Assembly (NCBI RefSeq): GCF_018691265.1
Contig: NW_024881322.1
Span: 992,001-1,056,000, forward strand
Source: Tyto alba
Taxonomy: Eukaryota; Chordata; Aves; Strigiformes; Tytonidae
DNA length: 64,000 nucleotides
Direction: 5' to 3'
Below are positions 12,430 to 25,790 of the stretch, piece after piece. A model generated the notes under the pieces. It worked only from the letters and a program-made list of their open reading frames with translations, searched no databases and was not told where the DNA came from. Position 1 is the stretch's first letter. Each line of letters starts with the position of its first letter. A program made the translations under genes and the position numbers.

Positions 12430-14084
12430 GTGAGTGACACTAATTGCATTCTTCACCGGAATGCTGCATAGCTGGAAAATTTATTTCACTGAAATCAAAC
12501 TAGAAGTCAGATAGTAGACACAACAGTAATGTTAATGTGGTTTCATGTAAATTTTGCTCCTGCAGTGTATAAACAATTGGTGGCCAGCTGGCATCACCAG
12601 AGAAATAGGCATGTAGCTGCCATGTCCCACGTGCAGCATGACAGCAGCAGCAACAGAGCAGAGAACTTTTGAAGTTGTGGTGTGCAAAGAAAGCACGGCA
12701 GGCTGGCTGCAGGGTGGCCCAGGGGACATCTGCCTCACTCGTTTGGGATGTTTTTTCAGGTTTCCCCAGAGATCCCACTGCCTTTTCCAAGTTCCTTGGC
12801 CCAACCCAAGAGGTAAACTCTTTTTCACTTGTATAGCAGTAGAAAAGGCCTATAATCCCTTACTTGGATCTGGAGGAAAGAGGAACTATTTCTGATAATT
12901 TATATCCTACTAGGAGGAATTATTTGTGATGACTTCTGGCCTCTGGGTTACCACAGGTCTCTTTGTCTCTTACTGCTCTGAGTGCAATGGCATGTCTTGC
13001 AGGAAATGCATCTGGACATTTATTGTTGTGGAGAAGCCACCACAATCCTTGATAATGACCCACAGTATCTTTAAATGATGATTTATTACTCGAGTGACCT
13101 TGCATACTTCCATCCATTCAATCACTGTGTAATTTTCTTGGCTAACCTTGAGTACCTCACATTTATCTGGCCCACATATCCATGAGATAACAACTTGCAG
13201 TTATCTGAAAGTACCTGGTTTTGAAATCACTGTATTTCTTCAGGGAGAAGTGGACACCGGATCAAACTTTGGCTTGTTGGTGTAAGATCACAAGCTGGGA
13301 CAGCGTATCTGAGCCCCTTCACACAGAATGGCTTCCGATGGCAACGGAACTGTAATTTCATTTTCAAGTCCATAATTATGATAAAGATCAACATGCCAAA
13401 AAGATGCTTAAAAATGTAAATATATTTTCACAAGGCTGACCTTCTTAAATAGAATAAATAATTAAGGGACTTCTGAAAATTAAGTATGGTTAAGGCCTTA
13501 TTGTACATAGCTTTCATGCAGGTGGTTGAACTTGAATGCTTAGATGGGTGTGCATGTGTGGTCCGTATGCGCGGTGATATATACTCCATGTATTGAGAGA
13601 GGGAAAGCAGAAATAGCTACTGATGTGAGAGCAAGTGGCAGGCAGGACTGACAGCCAGTAGCAAGACAGATACTTGCTGTCTTCACAGCTGCCACGTTGC
13701 AGTTCCTCTGTGCATGTCGCCGGGCACAGGCAGCGGCGCTGGGGAATTTGCTCACGTGAGCTCAGACTAGCGCTGAAGATTTTCTGTGGAAACATAGTCC
13801 AGCTTTGTAAATAAGCATGGGAAGATAATAGAACAAGCAGTTCTCCTGTTTCTTCTGTGGAAGGTGTCATCAGACCATGAAAGTATGCTTGTGATAGGAT
13901 TCTCCAGAATTTAGTAAGATGTAAGGTAGGGCCTGTGCCCTAACTTCACAACAGCATTTTAATGTTTGCGTGTCAAGGCAGACTGTAAGTGAACAACATA
14001 ATGGAGTAAAAATGATCACTCCAGACATAGCACTCCTACTTCCCAAGAGATGCAATTCAGATAGCTGCACTGCTGTGTTCTCAG
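12430..14084. other. Non-coding DNA between exon candidates
   Basis: No gene recognised. Overlapping minus-strand frames of 96-118 codons occur at 12500-12828 and 13514-13870 without recognisable motifs. The composition is mildly GC-richer near 12600-12800 and 13620-13760. Confidence 0.6.
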
Positions 14085-14223
14085 GTGGCCAGAAGGCAGC
14101 TTGAAGTCTACAGGAATAAAGGCATGGAAAAGGAAAATAACATGGAGTGGGGAGAAAGAAGCATCCTGCAGATCTCTGAAGGTCCTGATTTCTCGGTGCC
14201 AAATTGCAGGGAAGGACAGGCAG
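14085..14223 (+). CDS. Candidate internal exon, 139 bp, unknown product
   Basis: A strong acceptor-like tract (CACTGCTGTGTTCTCAG) ends at 14084 and a CAG/GTAAAA donor begins at 14224. Two of three frames are open across the whole interval. The frame starting at the first base reads VARRQLEVYRNKGMEKENN and continues to the donor. It would enter in phase 0 and leave in phase 1, which is compatible with the 12338-12429 candidate upstream. No known domain is recognised. That two frames are open lowers the weight of the evidence. Confidence 0.22.
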
Positions 14224-15869
14224 GTAAAACAAGATGGAAAAAAGAGAAGGGGATGGGATCTTAAGTTAAAAAGGAGAAGCTGTCCCGTCCACTCGCTCCA
14301 GTGGCTATTGAACTGACCTCAGAAGCTAGCTGAGATGCTGGAGCACATAAAGAAATTTCACTTTCTTAAAAATCTTTGTAGTGCGTTTATTATTCTATCT
14401 TTTGAATATGTATTTCATCATAGCAAATCTAGAGACTAGTTTATCCTCACATTTTTTTCCTAGTCGTAAAGCTGAGTCTTGGCAACCCAGCTGAAGAAAG
14501 CCTTCCCTTTCCGTGGGAGCAGCCATCGTGAAACCAAGATGTTAAAATCCTTTGGCAGTGACCAGTACTATAATGCATTTCTCCCAGTCTGAAGGGTGAG
14601 AAGAGGGATTTCTGCTTAATTGTGCAAGCTGGCCTGAGAGCTGCTTATACAAGTGTTGGGGGGGAAATGTACCTTTTGGAGGCCAAAGTGAGCGGGCGTG
14701 CAGGTGGTATTAGGGAACACACATGATCTCCAAGAACGTTCGTAACAGCATTGCCAGGAATATCTGCTGTTTCCAAGAGCTATAACAATTTACACTTGGG
14801 GCACTCAGCCCAAAAATTCTTCTGCACTTTTAACAAATGTATCAGCCTCACTTAGTTTTCCTATAAACATGTTGTTCCATGGCGAGGCTACAAAGGGGAC
14901 TTCTCTACCCTCAGCCCTTTTGGAACAGTATGGTTATTAGACTGAAAATAAGCTGAGCCCTTGGGAAGGTAATCAGTAGGTTTGAAATTAGTCAACATGC
15001 AAAAATGAATTCTTTTTTTTTTTTTTTTTTTTTTCTTGCTGGAGCATAAATTAAAAGTAGTCTAGGATATTTTTTCCACAGCTTTTGTATGCTGTGAGCC
15101 TGTTACAGTCTGTGGTTAGACTGAGATCCCTGTTAGTATCCCAAAAGGGCTGTTAATTGGAGTGTTCATTTATAGGAAGGAATCGATACATTCTTTGTAA
15201 TGTGTGTGCCTCTGTGCATGCATAGGAAAATGTTGCTTACATGTTGTCCTTGTTGGTGAGTTTTTAAATCATATTAATATTTCACCTCTGGGGTTCTGTT
15301 CCAGAAAACAACTAGGGAAATTAACAAGTGAAATATCGGAGTTTTTATGTAGGGGTAAACCTTTTCCAGCTGCTGGTAAGTAGATTTCAAAACAGCAAAA
15401 TAAATGTGAATCTCCCCATCTCACCTCCCCAAAAATCCCGACCTAAAAATGGTTTATTTTACATTATTATTTCTGTTATAGAGCACATTTTCTCATCGGA
15501 TGACTTACAGTACTCCTCTTAGCTACAGAAACAAGTAACCCCGTATGTTGCCAAACAGCAGCAATTTTTTTTCCATCTGAAATTTTTGTGATTTTATTTT
15601 TTTCTAGATTAACCTTAGTGAAATGGAAAAGTTCTGAACACAACAACAGCAATAAAAAGGTTAGTTAAAATACTTCTGGCTCCAGTGAATTTGCCTTAAG
15701 CGGTAAAAAGTCTTGAGTTCCACACCTGAAAGGGAATGCTTGGATTGTGACCACAGCAAGTGACCTCTAGGTACTAACCTGCAATTTCTGTCAGGAGGCA
15801 CAGATTGGAGTTAAAATGGTTAAACAAAATCGGGCTTCTTGAAATCACGCAACGTCAGAGCAGTCATTG
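14224..15869. other. AT-rich non-coding DNA with a T22 tract
   Basis: No gene recognised. A 22-nt T tract is at 15013-15034. The only open frames are about 65-70 codons and featureless. Confidence 0.65.
15013..15034. repeat. T22 homopolymer
   Basis: Twenty-two uninterrupted T residues. Confidence 0.95.
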
Positions 15870-15874
15870 AGGGA

Positions 15875-16070
15875 GGCTTTGCGTCTGCCTCTGCCCCCCG
15901 CGCTAATTCCGCGAGGTGAAGCGTGAATTTAGGCCCAGGGAGCTGAATTTCGGAGTGGGGAGACCCTCGCTGGCAGGTCTGCCCCAGCTCCCTGGAGGCA
16001 TTTCTGCTGCGAGCAGCCCTCAGGGGCTTGTGGCTCAGCTGCTGAGCAAGCAGGCCAGTAATTAAGCTCC
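15875..16070. other. Moderately GC-rich patch
   Basis: A short GC-richer interval with a few CpGs (for example CCCCCGCGCTAATTCCGCGAG near 15895), flanked by AT-rich DNA. No open frame of note and no recognised regulatory motif beyond composition. Confidence 0.4.
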
Positions 16071-16605
16071 GGGTATCAATCCTTGTTTATGTTCACGCTC
16101 ATCAAAATTAAAGACAGGATACTTCCTTCGAATTTTTGTAAAAGGGGCTTGGCCTGTAAGGCTAAGATAGCAGCAGTGATGTCTGCTCCTGCTCTAGGAA
16201 GATGTATTTTGATTATCTGGCAGAACTAAATCTTAGCAATTTATTTTAGAGTGATGAAACGATGATTTGTCTGATTCTGAATCAGTCTAATGCCCCAAAT
16301 CAGAGGCAGTCTTGCACTGTAATTATATTGAAAATTGTACAATACAATCTGTAATACAGACTCTTTCAGTGGTAAACTTTTTTGAAATTCAGGTAAGCTG
16401 ATTTTTCTGCAAGTTGTGAGTGCAGATGTCACCAAATACTATGTATGGCACAAGGTAACAGTTTTATACCATTAATATGTGTTCCTGCTGCAAGACATTA
16501 ACATTCCTTGTTAAGCATAGCTCGTGGATGTGTTCCAGCTTCTGAAGCTCTGGTTACATTATAAAAATTGCATATTTTTGCATTTGTTTGCACTCCTTTG
16601 TTTTG

Positions 16606-16622
16606 TTTTTTTTTTTTTTTTT
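16606..16622. repeat. T17 homopolymer
   Basis: Seventeen uninterrupted T residues directly upstream of the possible terminal exon at 16643. It could act as a polypyrimidine tract. Confidence 0.9.
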
Positions 16623-16642
16623 CTGTCCATGAATATTCAAAG

Positions 16643-16768
16643 AAATGAGTCTACTGGCAGGAATGTTCATAAACCAGCAAATTATAAACTAACACTAGAG
16701 GATATTGCAATGCTCCAAGAACGTGACCATGGGAGTTACCTCCATCTGGATATGGAGGAGGAATGATT
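16643..16768 (+). CDS. Possible terminal exon with acidic C-terminus, unknown product
   Basis: A 17-nt T tract is followed about 20 bases later by an AG. From there a frame stays open to a TGA at 16764-16766 and ends in an acidic tail (LHLDMEEE). An AATAAA polyadenylation signal lies near 17079, roughly 310 bases past the stop, consistent with a short 3' UTR. Against this, the acceptor context just before the AG is poor, and the frame is only about 40 codons. The required entry phase (2) matches none of the other exon candidates. No family is recognised; a chance frame is likely. Confidence 0.15.
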
Positions 16769-19019
16769 CCTTGCAATAATATTAAGAAGCAGATGAAAAT
16801 TTTGGTTTGATTTTTTTTTTTTTCTCACAAAACTCCTTTAGAAAAAAATTACTGAATTGTAAAAAAAAAAAAAAATAGCATGTCTGTCTTTCAGAAAATT
16901 CTTATTTTCTACAAATCCCTGCTGTTATAAGTCTGACAATGTCTGAGACTTGCCATCAGTGTAACAAATTTTATGCAGGTATAGGAATAACATGAAAGCA
17001 AACGTAATGCAGCAATAATATTACATCTCCAGGGCTGGTTTCCAAGGCTGCTCCTTCTGTGTGTAGTTGAGAAGAGCAATAAAAGTCTTAGTGTGTTTTA
17101 GGCAGGGAACAGCTGAGAAGCAAATTCCTTTGCTCTGCCATGATCTGGGGGCAACTTCAGGAGCAGTTTTGCTCCCACTGGGGCATATTCTGAAATCTCC
17201 TGCTGATTTATGATGCAAATGTTGTGGTTTTTTGGTTAGGCTTTTCTCGATGCTGTCTTTTCCTTTACAGAGCCCATTTCTATCAGGGGTTTATACCAGA
17301 CAGGATTAGTTTTGCTTGATTTTTTTTTTCTTTATTATTTTGACTCTTTCGCCCCTTTTCACTTTTCATTCTTCATGAAGCTGAATGTCATTGTCTAGCA
17401 TCCCTTTCTTATTATCATCCTCATTTCATATCTGTCCATCAACATTAAATACTGTCAGGTTTAAGCCTTTGAATGATCAAAGCTGTTCAACAGCCTTCTG
17501 CTGCATCTGTTTGCCTTTGTTACCCATTCCTTCGGTGTTCCTATCATTCATACAAGATGCAGCTGCTTTTTCAATCCTTCCGCTGTACTTCGTGTAACTC
17601 TGTTTTAAATTTTCTAGCCCATTTTTCCATTCATTTCATGATTCCCACACCTCAGATTTTGTTATTAACCTTGAGTAGATGACTTTGTAAAAAATGTTTT
17701 CTGAAGTGAAAACAGCCTCATCACGTCAAAGGGAAATCTTCTGATACCTGTTAAAGCATGGCATATTTTTAGTCTTGAAGGTGATTGTGTTCATTATCTG
17801 TAACTATTGGCTTTCTGGAGACAACCACGGCAATCAGAGGAAAGGATGTTTGAAAATATAAGTCTCAGATCCCCCTCCCATCCCAAGGAATCAAGCATGT
17901 TTTTTTTGCCATTCTGGAAATGAGAACCATCATATTAGATATAGACATTTAAGAGGTCTCACCCCCTAAATCTCTCTTGTCCCCTGCCATCAGAAGCTAG
18001 CCCACCTCTTTGCATCTTGGCCATCCTCCCTGTGGGAATCTGCAGAGGGTTCCCCTGGGGCTGGACAGCCCCAGCAGTGGAGGGAGTCTGCAGGTTTGGT
18101 CCCTCGGACGCGTTTTGCGTGGGGACCCAAAAGAACACTTGAGCCCGGGTACGTCAGGGTGCAAACTGGCCGTTGTTGTGGTCTTTGTGAAAGCTTTAGG
18201 GCAATTCTGAGAAGAAAGTTGGGACCCTTAGTGCAGTCTCTTGCTCTGCCGTATTACAGCCCCCTCGCTCCTGCTGCTGAGCAGGCTGAAGAGAGGCAGG
18301 ACTATTTTGTCCTTGAGTGCCTGCTCCAGACACCGACTAATTTACATGATTTAGCCTTTAAAGGTGCAAGACATGATTTAGTTTCGCTATTTGCTTTTAA
18401 TACATAACTGTCCTGCTCTGCTTTATTTTATGGTGCTGTCTACCCAGGTATGTGTGAACAGGATTTAACTTCTAAACTGCCCTGCTCTAAGCTTTGATAT
18501 GCCTCTTGGCTGAAAGTGGTGCAGCAAAACCCAGAGTTCATAACAATCTTTCTGTGTTGAAACACTAAAGTTTTACATTTGTCTAATATATTTTCACTTG
18601 GACCTTAGAACTCTCATAAAGTATTTGCTCATGTTGCTGATTTTACATGTTCTCCCAACGCAAGGAATCCTAGTTATTTCTTTGTCTGACACTTTGGGCA
18701 ATGTATTTAATGGTAATTATTGTTCTTACCCTTTGCTTTCTTCCCTCATATAACATTGCCTGACACTTTCTGTAATTAACCAGAAAATCTTAAATATTAT
18801 CCATGATTCACTGGATTCTGCTAGAGCTAAACCTTACTCCTTATTCCGTGTCTGTCTGGTTAAGATGCTTGATGTACTCCCAACAAACATGGCTAATATG
18901 AGCTGGAAGAGACCTGCCTCTTGGCTAGTCAGTAATTTTTGTCACCCAATACTAAAGGCATGTTGAGTTAGAGATCTTGGACTTACGTGGATGCTGGGAA
19001 CTACACTTTTATTTTTCAG
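16767..19019. other. AT-rich non-coding DNA
   Basis: No gene recognised. A15 tract at 16861-16875. A small GC-richer area at about 18010-18290 carries overlapping frames of 66-103 codons without motifs. Confidence 0.65.
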
Positions 19020-19058
19020 ATCAATTCAGACAAATAGCTGCATTCTTAATGGCAGATG
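19020..19058 (+). CDS. Candidate 39-bp microexon, unknown product
   Basis: A strong acceptor (CACTTTTATTTTTCAG) ends at 19019 and an ATG/GTGAGT donor begins at 19059. The 39-bp interval is a multiple of three. Two of three frames are open; the phase-1 frame reads QFRQIAAFLMAD. This phase is compatible with the exit phase of the 14085-14223 candidate. At this size coding evidence is intrinsically weak and I recognise no protein, but both splice sites are among the best in the window. Confidence 0.2.
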
Positions 19059-22000
19059 GTGAGTGACTAGAACACTGCTACATTACATATTTACTGAGTG
19101 CTATACAATCCTATCTGAAAGTCAATCCTTGGACCGTCAGAGGATGAAGTTAACCCAAACCATCCCTGGCTCTCTTACCAGGACTGCGTAATACTGAGGC
19201 TTTGCCATCTTGAATAGGGTCCATGGGGGAGGCTGAGGTAATTATTTTGCCCTGAAGAGATTTGTATTGTTTCAATCCAGGCATACTGGTTTTGTCATTC
19301 CGCGCAGAAAAGGTAAAATTTGTGTGGTCCTAGCATAGAGCAGCAGGAAGTCCCAGAAAAAGAAAAATTTAAAGGGCTTTCTAACTTCTCAGTACCTTTC
19401 GGTGGCATTGACAGCAGTTCATATGAGGAATATGCTCTGCTTTGTGGGTCTGAGAGGACTTTCTGCACAACTATGTTTGCTGCATACCTATGGAGAAAGT
19501 GACTTGATAAAGAGTTATAAAATGTGTAAATTAAGGTATTATGAATTTCTTACCCAGCAAAAATGGGATGAGGTCAGGAAACATAATTCCATAAATAATA
19601 GTAAGAAAAGTTTCTTCTTATCTTCCCTCTCCAAACTTACATACTCCAGAAATTACACTGGTCTGAAATATAGGATGAATTATATTTGATATTTGATTTG
19701 TGGCAACTTTAAAATGTACTGTCTTCTGAAAGCTAGAAATATGATCTTTGTTCATGTGGGAAAAAAATCTTCATCTGTTTGAGGTAGACACTTTAGGAAG
19801 GATAACAAGAAAGCCAGTAGTGGTCACTAGATTATCTACAAAGGCTGATACAAAGGCCCTGGTGCAATACTGAACAGTTCAGAAAAAACATCCTTGCTCG
19901 ATATTTTTCAGCAGTAGCAAAAGCAAAGAAATGAATAAATAGACACAAGGAAGTTAAAATAGTTGGACGATTAAGAGGAATAAGATGAGAGATAGTAGTG
20001 AAAATATGAGAAAGCTATCTTGTAAATCGGGCATGTCACTAATAGCCTCACTTAGAACATGTACTGTTCTACTGCTGTATCTAAGAAAGGATTTCTCTAA
20101 AATAAAAGACATTCAGAAAAGCAAGCAAGCTTAGCAACATGAGAAACTTCCATAGATGAAGAGAAAGAAAAGGAGAAAAGATTAGAAGCAACAGGAAACA
20201 ATATCTCTGGAACAGAGTCAGTAAACAATAGTGGACATGTTTCCACTTCTGTTCACCCTTCAGAGGGTGCAGGGACAAGTAATTGTTGTCCAATGAAAGA
20301 AAGAAAGCTACAAATCCAAAGAAGGATTCCTTTTTCACCAGTAATTTGGAGACCCATTGCTACAAATATCTGAAGATATTTTTACTATATTTACCTGAAT
20401 GTAAAGAATAAAAAGAAAAAAAAAAAAAAAAAAGAAGAAAAAAAATAGAAAACCATATTTTATTCATAGAGGAAAAATAATTTGGGGGGTTTGTTTTGAA
20501 TGACATCCCTTTTCAGGACAGCATTTTGGCACGTGCTTCTCTCAACATTATAATAACCTGGAGATTACAGAAGAGATGGACTTGTACATATATTCATTTT
20601 TTTTCCTGAATCTTGGATAGATGAGCCAGATGTTACCAGCTACCAGTTGCCTCAATTTAGGTTTTATGTGCCTCAATACAAACATGTATTTCTGGCTACA
20701 GACTGTAGTTAATATGGATGGGTAACCAGGGCTGATGTGACTGTATTTTTTTTTTTTTTTTCTTTTTTAAGTCATCTGTGGCTTATAAGGCTTGATAAAG
20801 CTCACAGCTTACCAGGCTCCTGAGCTACTGATAGCCAGAAGCTGGGTGGTACATCTGGGACCATACATTTTTCAGTGCCATAGAGAGGATACCTTTGATT
20901 CTACCCATCATGGCTGTTCTTATGTTAATCAGGAAATAAGAATTTTGCTTTCTATTTATTAAATGCCAAGGAAGTAATGTGAGTGTAACTTTTATAGTTA
21001 ATGCATAATGCCTAGATTTTAAAATAATTGAGAAGGAGGCTTTGTTATTCAAAAATAGATCATTTTAATATAGATTTTATCAAATTAATAGTATCTTCAT
21101 TTGTGGATATATTCACTGTAAATAGCTTAATCATTTTTTTCTGATGCCAGAGTGTCTCTTATCTGATGATTTCCTTATGAGCACATTAAAAAAAGAAGGT
21201 GGCATATTTGATAAGTCTCTATGGCTTCCCTAAGGAGGGGAGAGAAAGGAGCACTGAGGGATTAGAAGTCTGATTAGTGCATAATGAGGAACTTTAATTT
21301 CTAAAATAGAATTAGAGTAATTATAAAGTGACATGTTCACATATCAGTGCAATGACTTTACTGAGGTTGCCATAAAGCTGGAGATCATAAATACGTGGAA
21401 CTACCATAATTTCTGACACTACAGCGAGTTTGGGGGGCTGAAATAATCCTGTAGAGAATGTGCTCTTCAGAGAATGAGCTCTGAGCAGTGACCAAGCCTG
21501 CTGTCTGACAAATGGATGGGGAAGGGGTACGGTCGGCAGCAACATAAGTGTTTCTGTTCTGAGCAGGACTGTGTCCCAGGGCACTCATGTTAGCCCAAAG
21601 ACATTTGCAAGGGGTGCGTTTCTTTATTTTTCAGTGGTTTTGTGTGGCACTTTCTAAATCTTCCTCTTGCTTCTTCTAGCCTCTTGGACTCTCCTCTACG
21701 TTCCGACACGGTTTTAAGGATGTACACACCGGAAAACACCGCTCGTTTGCGCTGCCAGAGCCACCCGTAGAGAGCTGACATCGCGTCCTGGAAGCTGTGG
21801 GATGGCACCTTGGCAAGAGTACCCAGGCAATGCAGTCTGCCTGAGTGCTGACCCTGGCCCCTCTCACTTATTCCTCTTTTTTTCCAGGAGGCACTGACTG
21901 GTAGGGAGACTTAATGCACAAACACCCACGTTGACAGACCCCCGCTGACTTCAGGGGAAGCTGAAGATCCTCATGGGCAAAGACAGCATGAATGGTCAAC

Positions 22001-22844
22001 AGTGTTGTCCACAGGAGTCCTGCCTGGAGAAAATAAATTGCTAATCCTTTTGTCCAAATAAATAACCTATCTCTTTCAACAAAATAGAAAGGATAAGTTG
22101 TGTGCAGGGTCTTTTTTTTTTTTTTTGTCTTTTAGATATATTTCATTGGTTATTCTAAAGCATTAAAATATCTTCAGCATAGAACCAGTAAAGCCTAATT
22201 CTGGTTTTGTTATTGGGGTATGTATTCAAATCTCTTTAAATCGGGCTATATTTGATACAGCAGACTATTCATTTCTGTTTGACATATAATATTTTTTTTG
22301 CACCATTCTCTTATTATAACCTTATTATGGCTCTATAATATTAAAGTAGGACTTTGACCTACCAAAGTCTTTATCAAGCAAAAAAAGAAGAGGGAATGTA
22401 AAGTCTGTTCATGCTGAGGTTTCGGTGCATGCAATTTATCTGCCAGAAATACTTAGAAGAATATTTTTGGAGGAGAGCAAGAATCTTCATGTGTGTACAT
22501 GGTGCATCATTAGAAAGGCAAAACAGTAACAAAATGTCAAAGTATTTTGGGGAATTCTGTCTTTGAAATGACTAGTAGATCAAACTGGTTTTAAATAACA
22601 CGTGAACAACATGCTGCAGAAGATCACTGCAAAGAAGGTCCTCCAGCTCTTGAATGGGAAATATTAATATAAATACAATTCCCTATTGTTATTTAGACCT
22701 TAAAGCCTCAACTCATTTTAATCTTCATGACTATTATTTCCTGGCTCCAGTTCATCCTCTGAAACAGAGGATTGAAGCAGGAGGTAATGAATTGTCTGGC
22801 AAGCTTCAGAAGCATATTTTTAAGGTGAAAAAGTGGTAAAGTCT
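19059..22844. other. AT-rich non-coding DNA with A/T tracts
   Basis: No gene recognised. It contains an A18 tract at 20416-20433, T16 at 20746-20761 and T15 at 22112-22126. The open frames (60-95 codons) are scattered on both strands and featureless. Confidence 0.7.
20416..20433. repeat. A18 homopolymer within an A-rich stretch
   Basis: Eighteen uninterrupted A residues, followed by further A-rich sequence to about 20454. Confidence 0.9.
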
Positions 22845-22849
22845 CGAGG

Positions 22850-23260
22850 TATTCGGTGAAGGCTGCTCCTCCTTTCTGGGTGGTGGTGCTGTTCAGGCTG
22901 CAGCTCAGATGATGTGCTAAGACGTGCCGAGTCCCCTCGGAGCTGGGAGCGACGTGGGGCTGGGAAGCTGCCTCGCCTGGGTTGGTTTGTCCGGTCCCCA
23001 TTGCACCCCTAAGAAACCGGGCTGCCAATGACTTGACTTTGCTTCCTTCTCTCCTGCCACAGGATCAGACAGAGGGTTGGTTTGGGCTGCGTTTCCTTTG
23101 CCCACCCCAGGTGCGCGGGCACAGACCTTGTGCACGTTCAGCGATGCTGCAGCGAGCCTGTCTCCCGCAGAGATTTCGGGACAGCCAGCCTGTCCTCTAC
23201 GTGGGCCTTCTGGCACGGCTCCCTCCTCTCCTTGGGACAGCACTTCCTAGGTTTTCACGG
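22850..23260. other. GC-rich patch
   Basis: The interval is GC-rich with moderate CpG content. Overlapping frames of about 96-108 codons occur on both strands, as expected from low stop density in GC-rich DNA. None shows a recognised motif. A regulatory role is possible but not supported by a specific site. Confidence 0.45.
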
Positions 23261-23873
23261 ATAATTGTCTAATCCTGATAAACTTCTGACCTAAGATAGA
23301 AGGGAACTGGGATATAAGGTAAAAGGAATATAAGGAAATTTCTGGTTTAGCATATAATCTCCTAATCATTTAGGCATTTTAGAACTTGCAACGCCAACTC
23401 TATTGCACCAGCTGTGCAATACACGAGTTTTCCCTGTTGAATACGCAGCAGATTTACCGCAACTGCAGCACAGAGTAACACATGGATTTTAGGTTTTATA
23501 AAATAGTTCTAACCAAAGGGAACTTTACTTAAAAAATCCACAACTATATGCTATTTTGTATTGTAAAGTATATATTCATTTGGGATAGAAATATATTATT
23601 TATAGTTATAGTTGTGTATTACGATAAGGAAGATTCCTTCACACTTTTCTTCTTGTTTATACTTAATTTCCCTGTATGATTCCAGCTTGAATAGGAGCGT
23701 GTCAGCACTGATGAGTAGAGTGGTCCAACCGCACAAGTATCTTGTAACCTTGACGAAAACTTGCTTTGTCATTTTGCCTTAAAGTGACATGCAGAGGTGG
23801 CATAATGCAGCAGAGCTAACTACAAACTTTGCACAAACATGAAATGTAACATTTTTCCATGAAAAAAAAAAAT

Positions 23874-23898
23874 CACACACACACACACACACATATAT
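23874..23898. repeat. (CA)n(TA)n microsatellite
   Basis: About ten CA units followed by TA units, preceded by an A-rich tract. Probably polymorphic in length. Confidence 0.9.
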
Positions 23899-25629
23899 AA
23901 AACTAATGCTTTAATGTATTACAGCATTCTGATGCATTTTTGTGCCTGTGCACAAAAGGAGAGTGGGAGGATGACTTGAGAAGCAAATACTTGCATGGGA
24001 CCTCCTTTGTGTCTCTCTACAGTGTTAGAAAGCTGGTATTTTTGCTGAAAGTCACCAGACCTTTGGGTTTGCCCCAGCTATTCTCTTTAATGTAGCACCA
24101 CTTTTTCTCCCTGTGTGCACTCTCTCTGTAACGAATCTCCTCTCCTCTAGCTTTGCATGTGACAGAGACTGTCTTCTCCATAGCTTATTTTTCAGACTCC
24201 TTACATGAGGTTATGTAATCCAGTGTGCCAGCTTCCCAGAAAATATTTTTATTTTTCATTCCTTGGGTCCATACGGGTCTTGCCTGGAGCCTACACAGAT
24301 TTCCCAGGGCAAAAGGAGTTTGCACACCGTTAGCAGTGAAGAGATATGAATAAGTAACTGAGCTTCAGTGGGTAGTGGAGATTCCCTTTTCAGTTATTCT
24401 CCTTTAACTCAATTCTTCTTGACTTGGTTCTACTCCTTTTTACGTGACAGACATCCATATTCTACGAGGGCCGCTTTTTACCCATACAAAAGTTTATATG
24501 CTATTATGCTTGCTAGCCCATGTTAACCAAAGCAGGAGTTAGCTCAGTCTTTTAATTAGGGCTTGCATGCCTTTAGTTAGATTAGGTGCTTGGAGGAAAT
24601 GAGGCTTACAAAGTGAGCCACCTCCCCTCTGGGGTGCTGCCCTGCTCTTTGGATGCTGCTTCTGAGCAAGGTAGGGAAGCTCCTTTTTTTTTTTGTTGGT
24701 CCTTGTGAGTAAGGAGAGCTGGCATTCAGACAGAAAATAGTGGCTCATCAAAGGTTGCTTCCATTTCTTTCCTCTCCAGTTTCCTTAGTTAAAAGGGAGG
24801 GGAGGAAGCAAGTTTTTTCTTTAAAGTATTTTCTGAGGACTGGTTGGCATTGTTTACTCAAGGCTGGAGTGAACATCTCTGTATCTTTATTTGTCTTTGT
24901 TCTGGATGGGGGCTAAGATTTATGAACAACCTTCTTATTTCCTGCTGTGTTTTGGAATAAAACCTTAGAATACTTATTGTGCATTGCTGAAGTATGGCTT
25001 CAAAGTACCTGCTGTATTAACTTGTACAGATCTTGTAAAAGTGGAATGTGCTTACTCAAGCCACAAATGCAGCAGTGGTTGCGCTGCAGACACAGCTAAA
25101 ACACACATTACACCGAGGAGCTTGAATCTTACTTGCAGAAAACATCTGTAAAGTCGCAAGCCCTGCTGAGCTAGCTTAGGTACCTAAAGCTGGGTAAAGG
25201 CTGGGTCTCCCCACAAAATCTCCCACTTGATAGCTCAGGGTGGTGCTTTGCCTGTGCCTGGCTTGGTGGGGAGCTCCCACTTCCCTCCTGCCTTAGACAC
25301 AGGTGTAGAAATGGGGGCTCCTTTCCTCACCCTAACCTGGAGAGGGAAAGAAGGGTAACTGCTGGCCTGGATCCCTGACTCCTCCTCTGGACAGGGACAC
25401 GGAAAGCAGGCAGGCATCTGCAAGAACAGAAGGCTCTGGTGTAGACAGCCCCTTCCAGGCTCTCGATGGAACCGAGCTGGTGGGCAAGTGAGAAGTAAGT
25501 TTTGCCTCTTAATGAGACATCGATGGCTTTGTTCCACAAGTATGTCTAGGTTTGCTTCTCTACATGTTGTACATATCTATACGCTCGATGAGTTAAAAAA
25601 AAAAAAACAAAACACAACAGCAAAGGAAG

Positions 25630-25790
25630 CCATTATTCTGAAGGTATTGGCATAATAATGCTGCACAGAGCTGCCTAATTAACAAGGTTGTGAAGTAAAT
25701 GGAGTAAATTAACAGACACAATTAATTTACACTGCATCAAAATACACATTGGAATGTTGTGGAACAATTGCATAATTTTTATCTCTGATT
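25630..25790. promoter_or_regulatory. AT-rich segment with clustered homeodomain-type motifs (speculative)
   Basis: Within about 160 bp there are TAATTA at 25676-25681, AAATTAAC at 25706-25713 and AATTAATT at 25720-25727. There is also an ATAATAATG block near 25653. Such clusters are frequent in vertebrate conserved non-coding enhancers, but AT-rich DNA produces them by chance. Conservation could not be examined. Confidence 0.15.
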
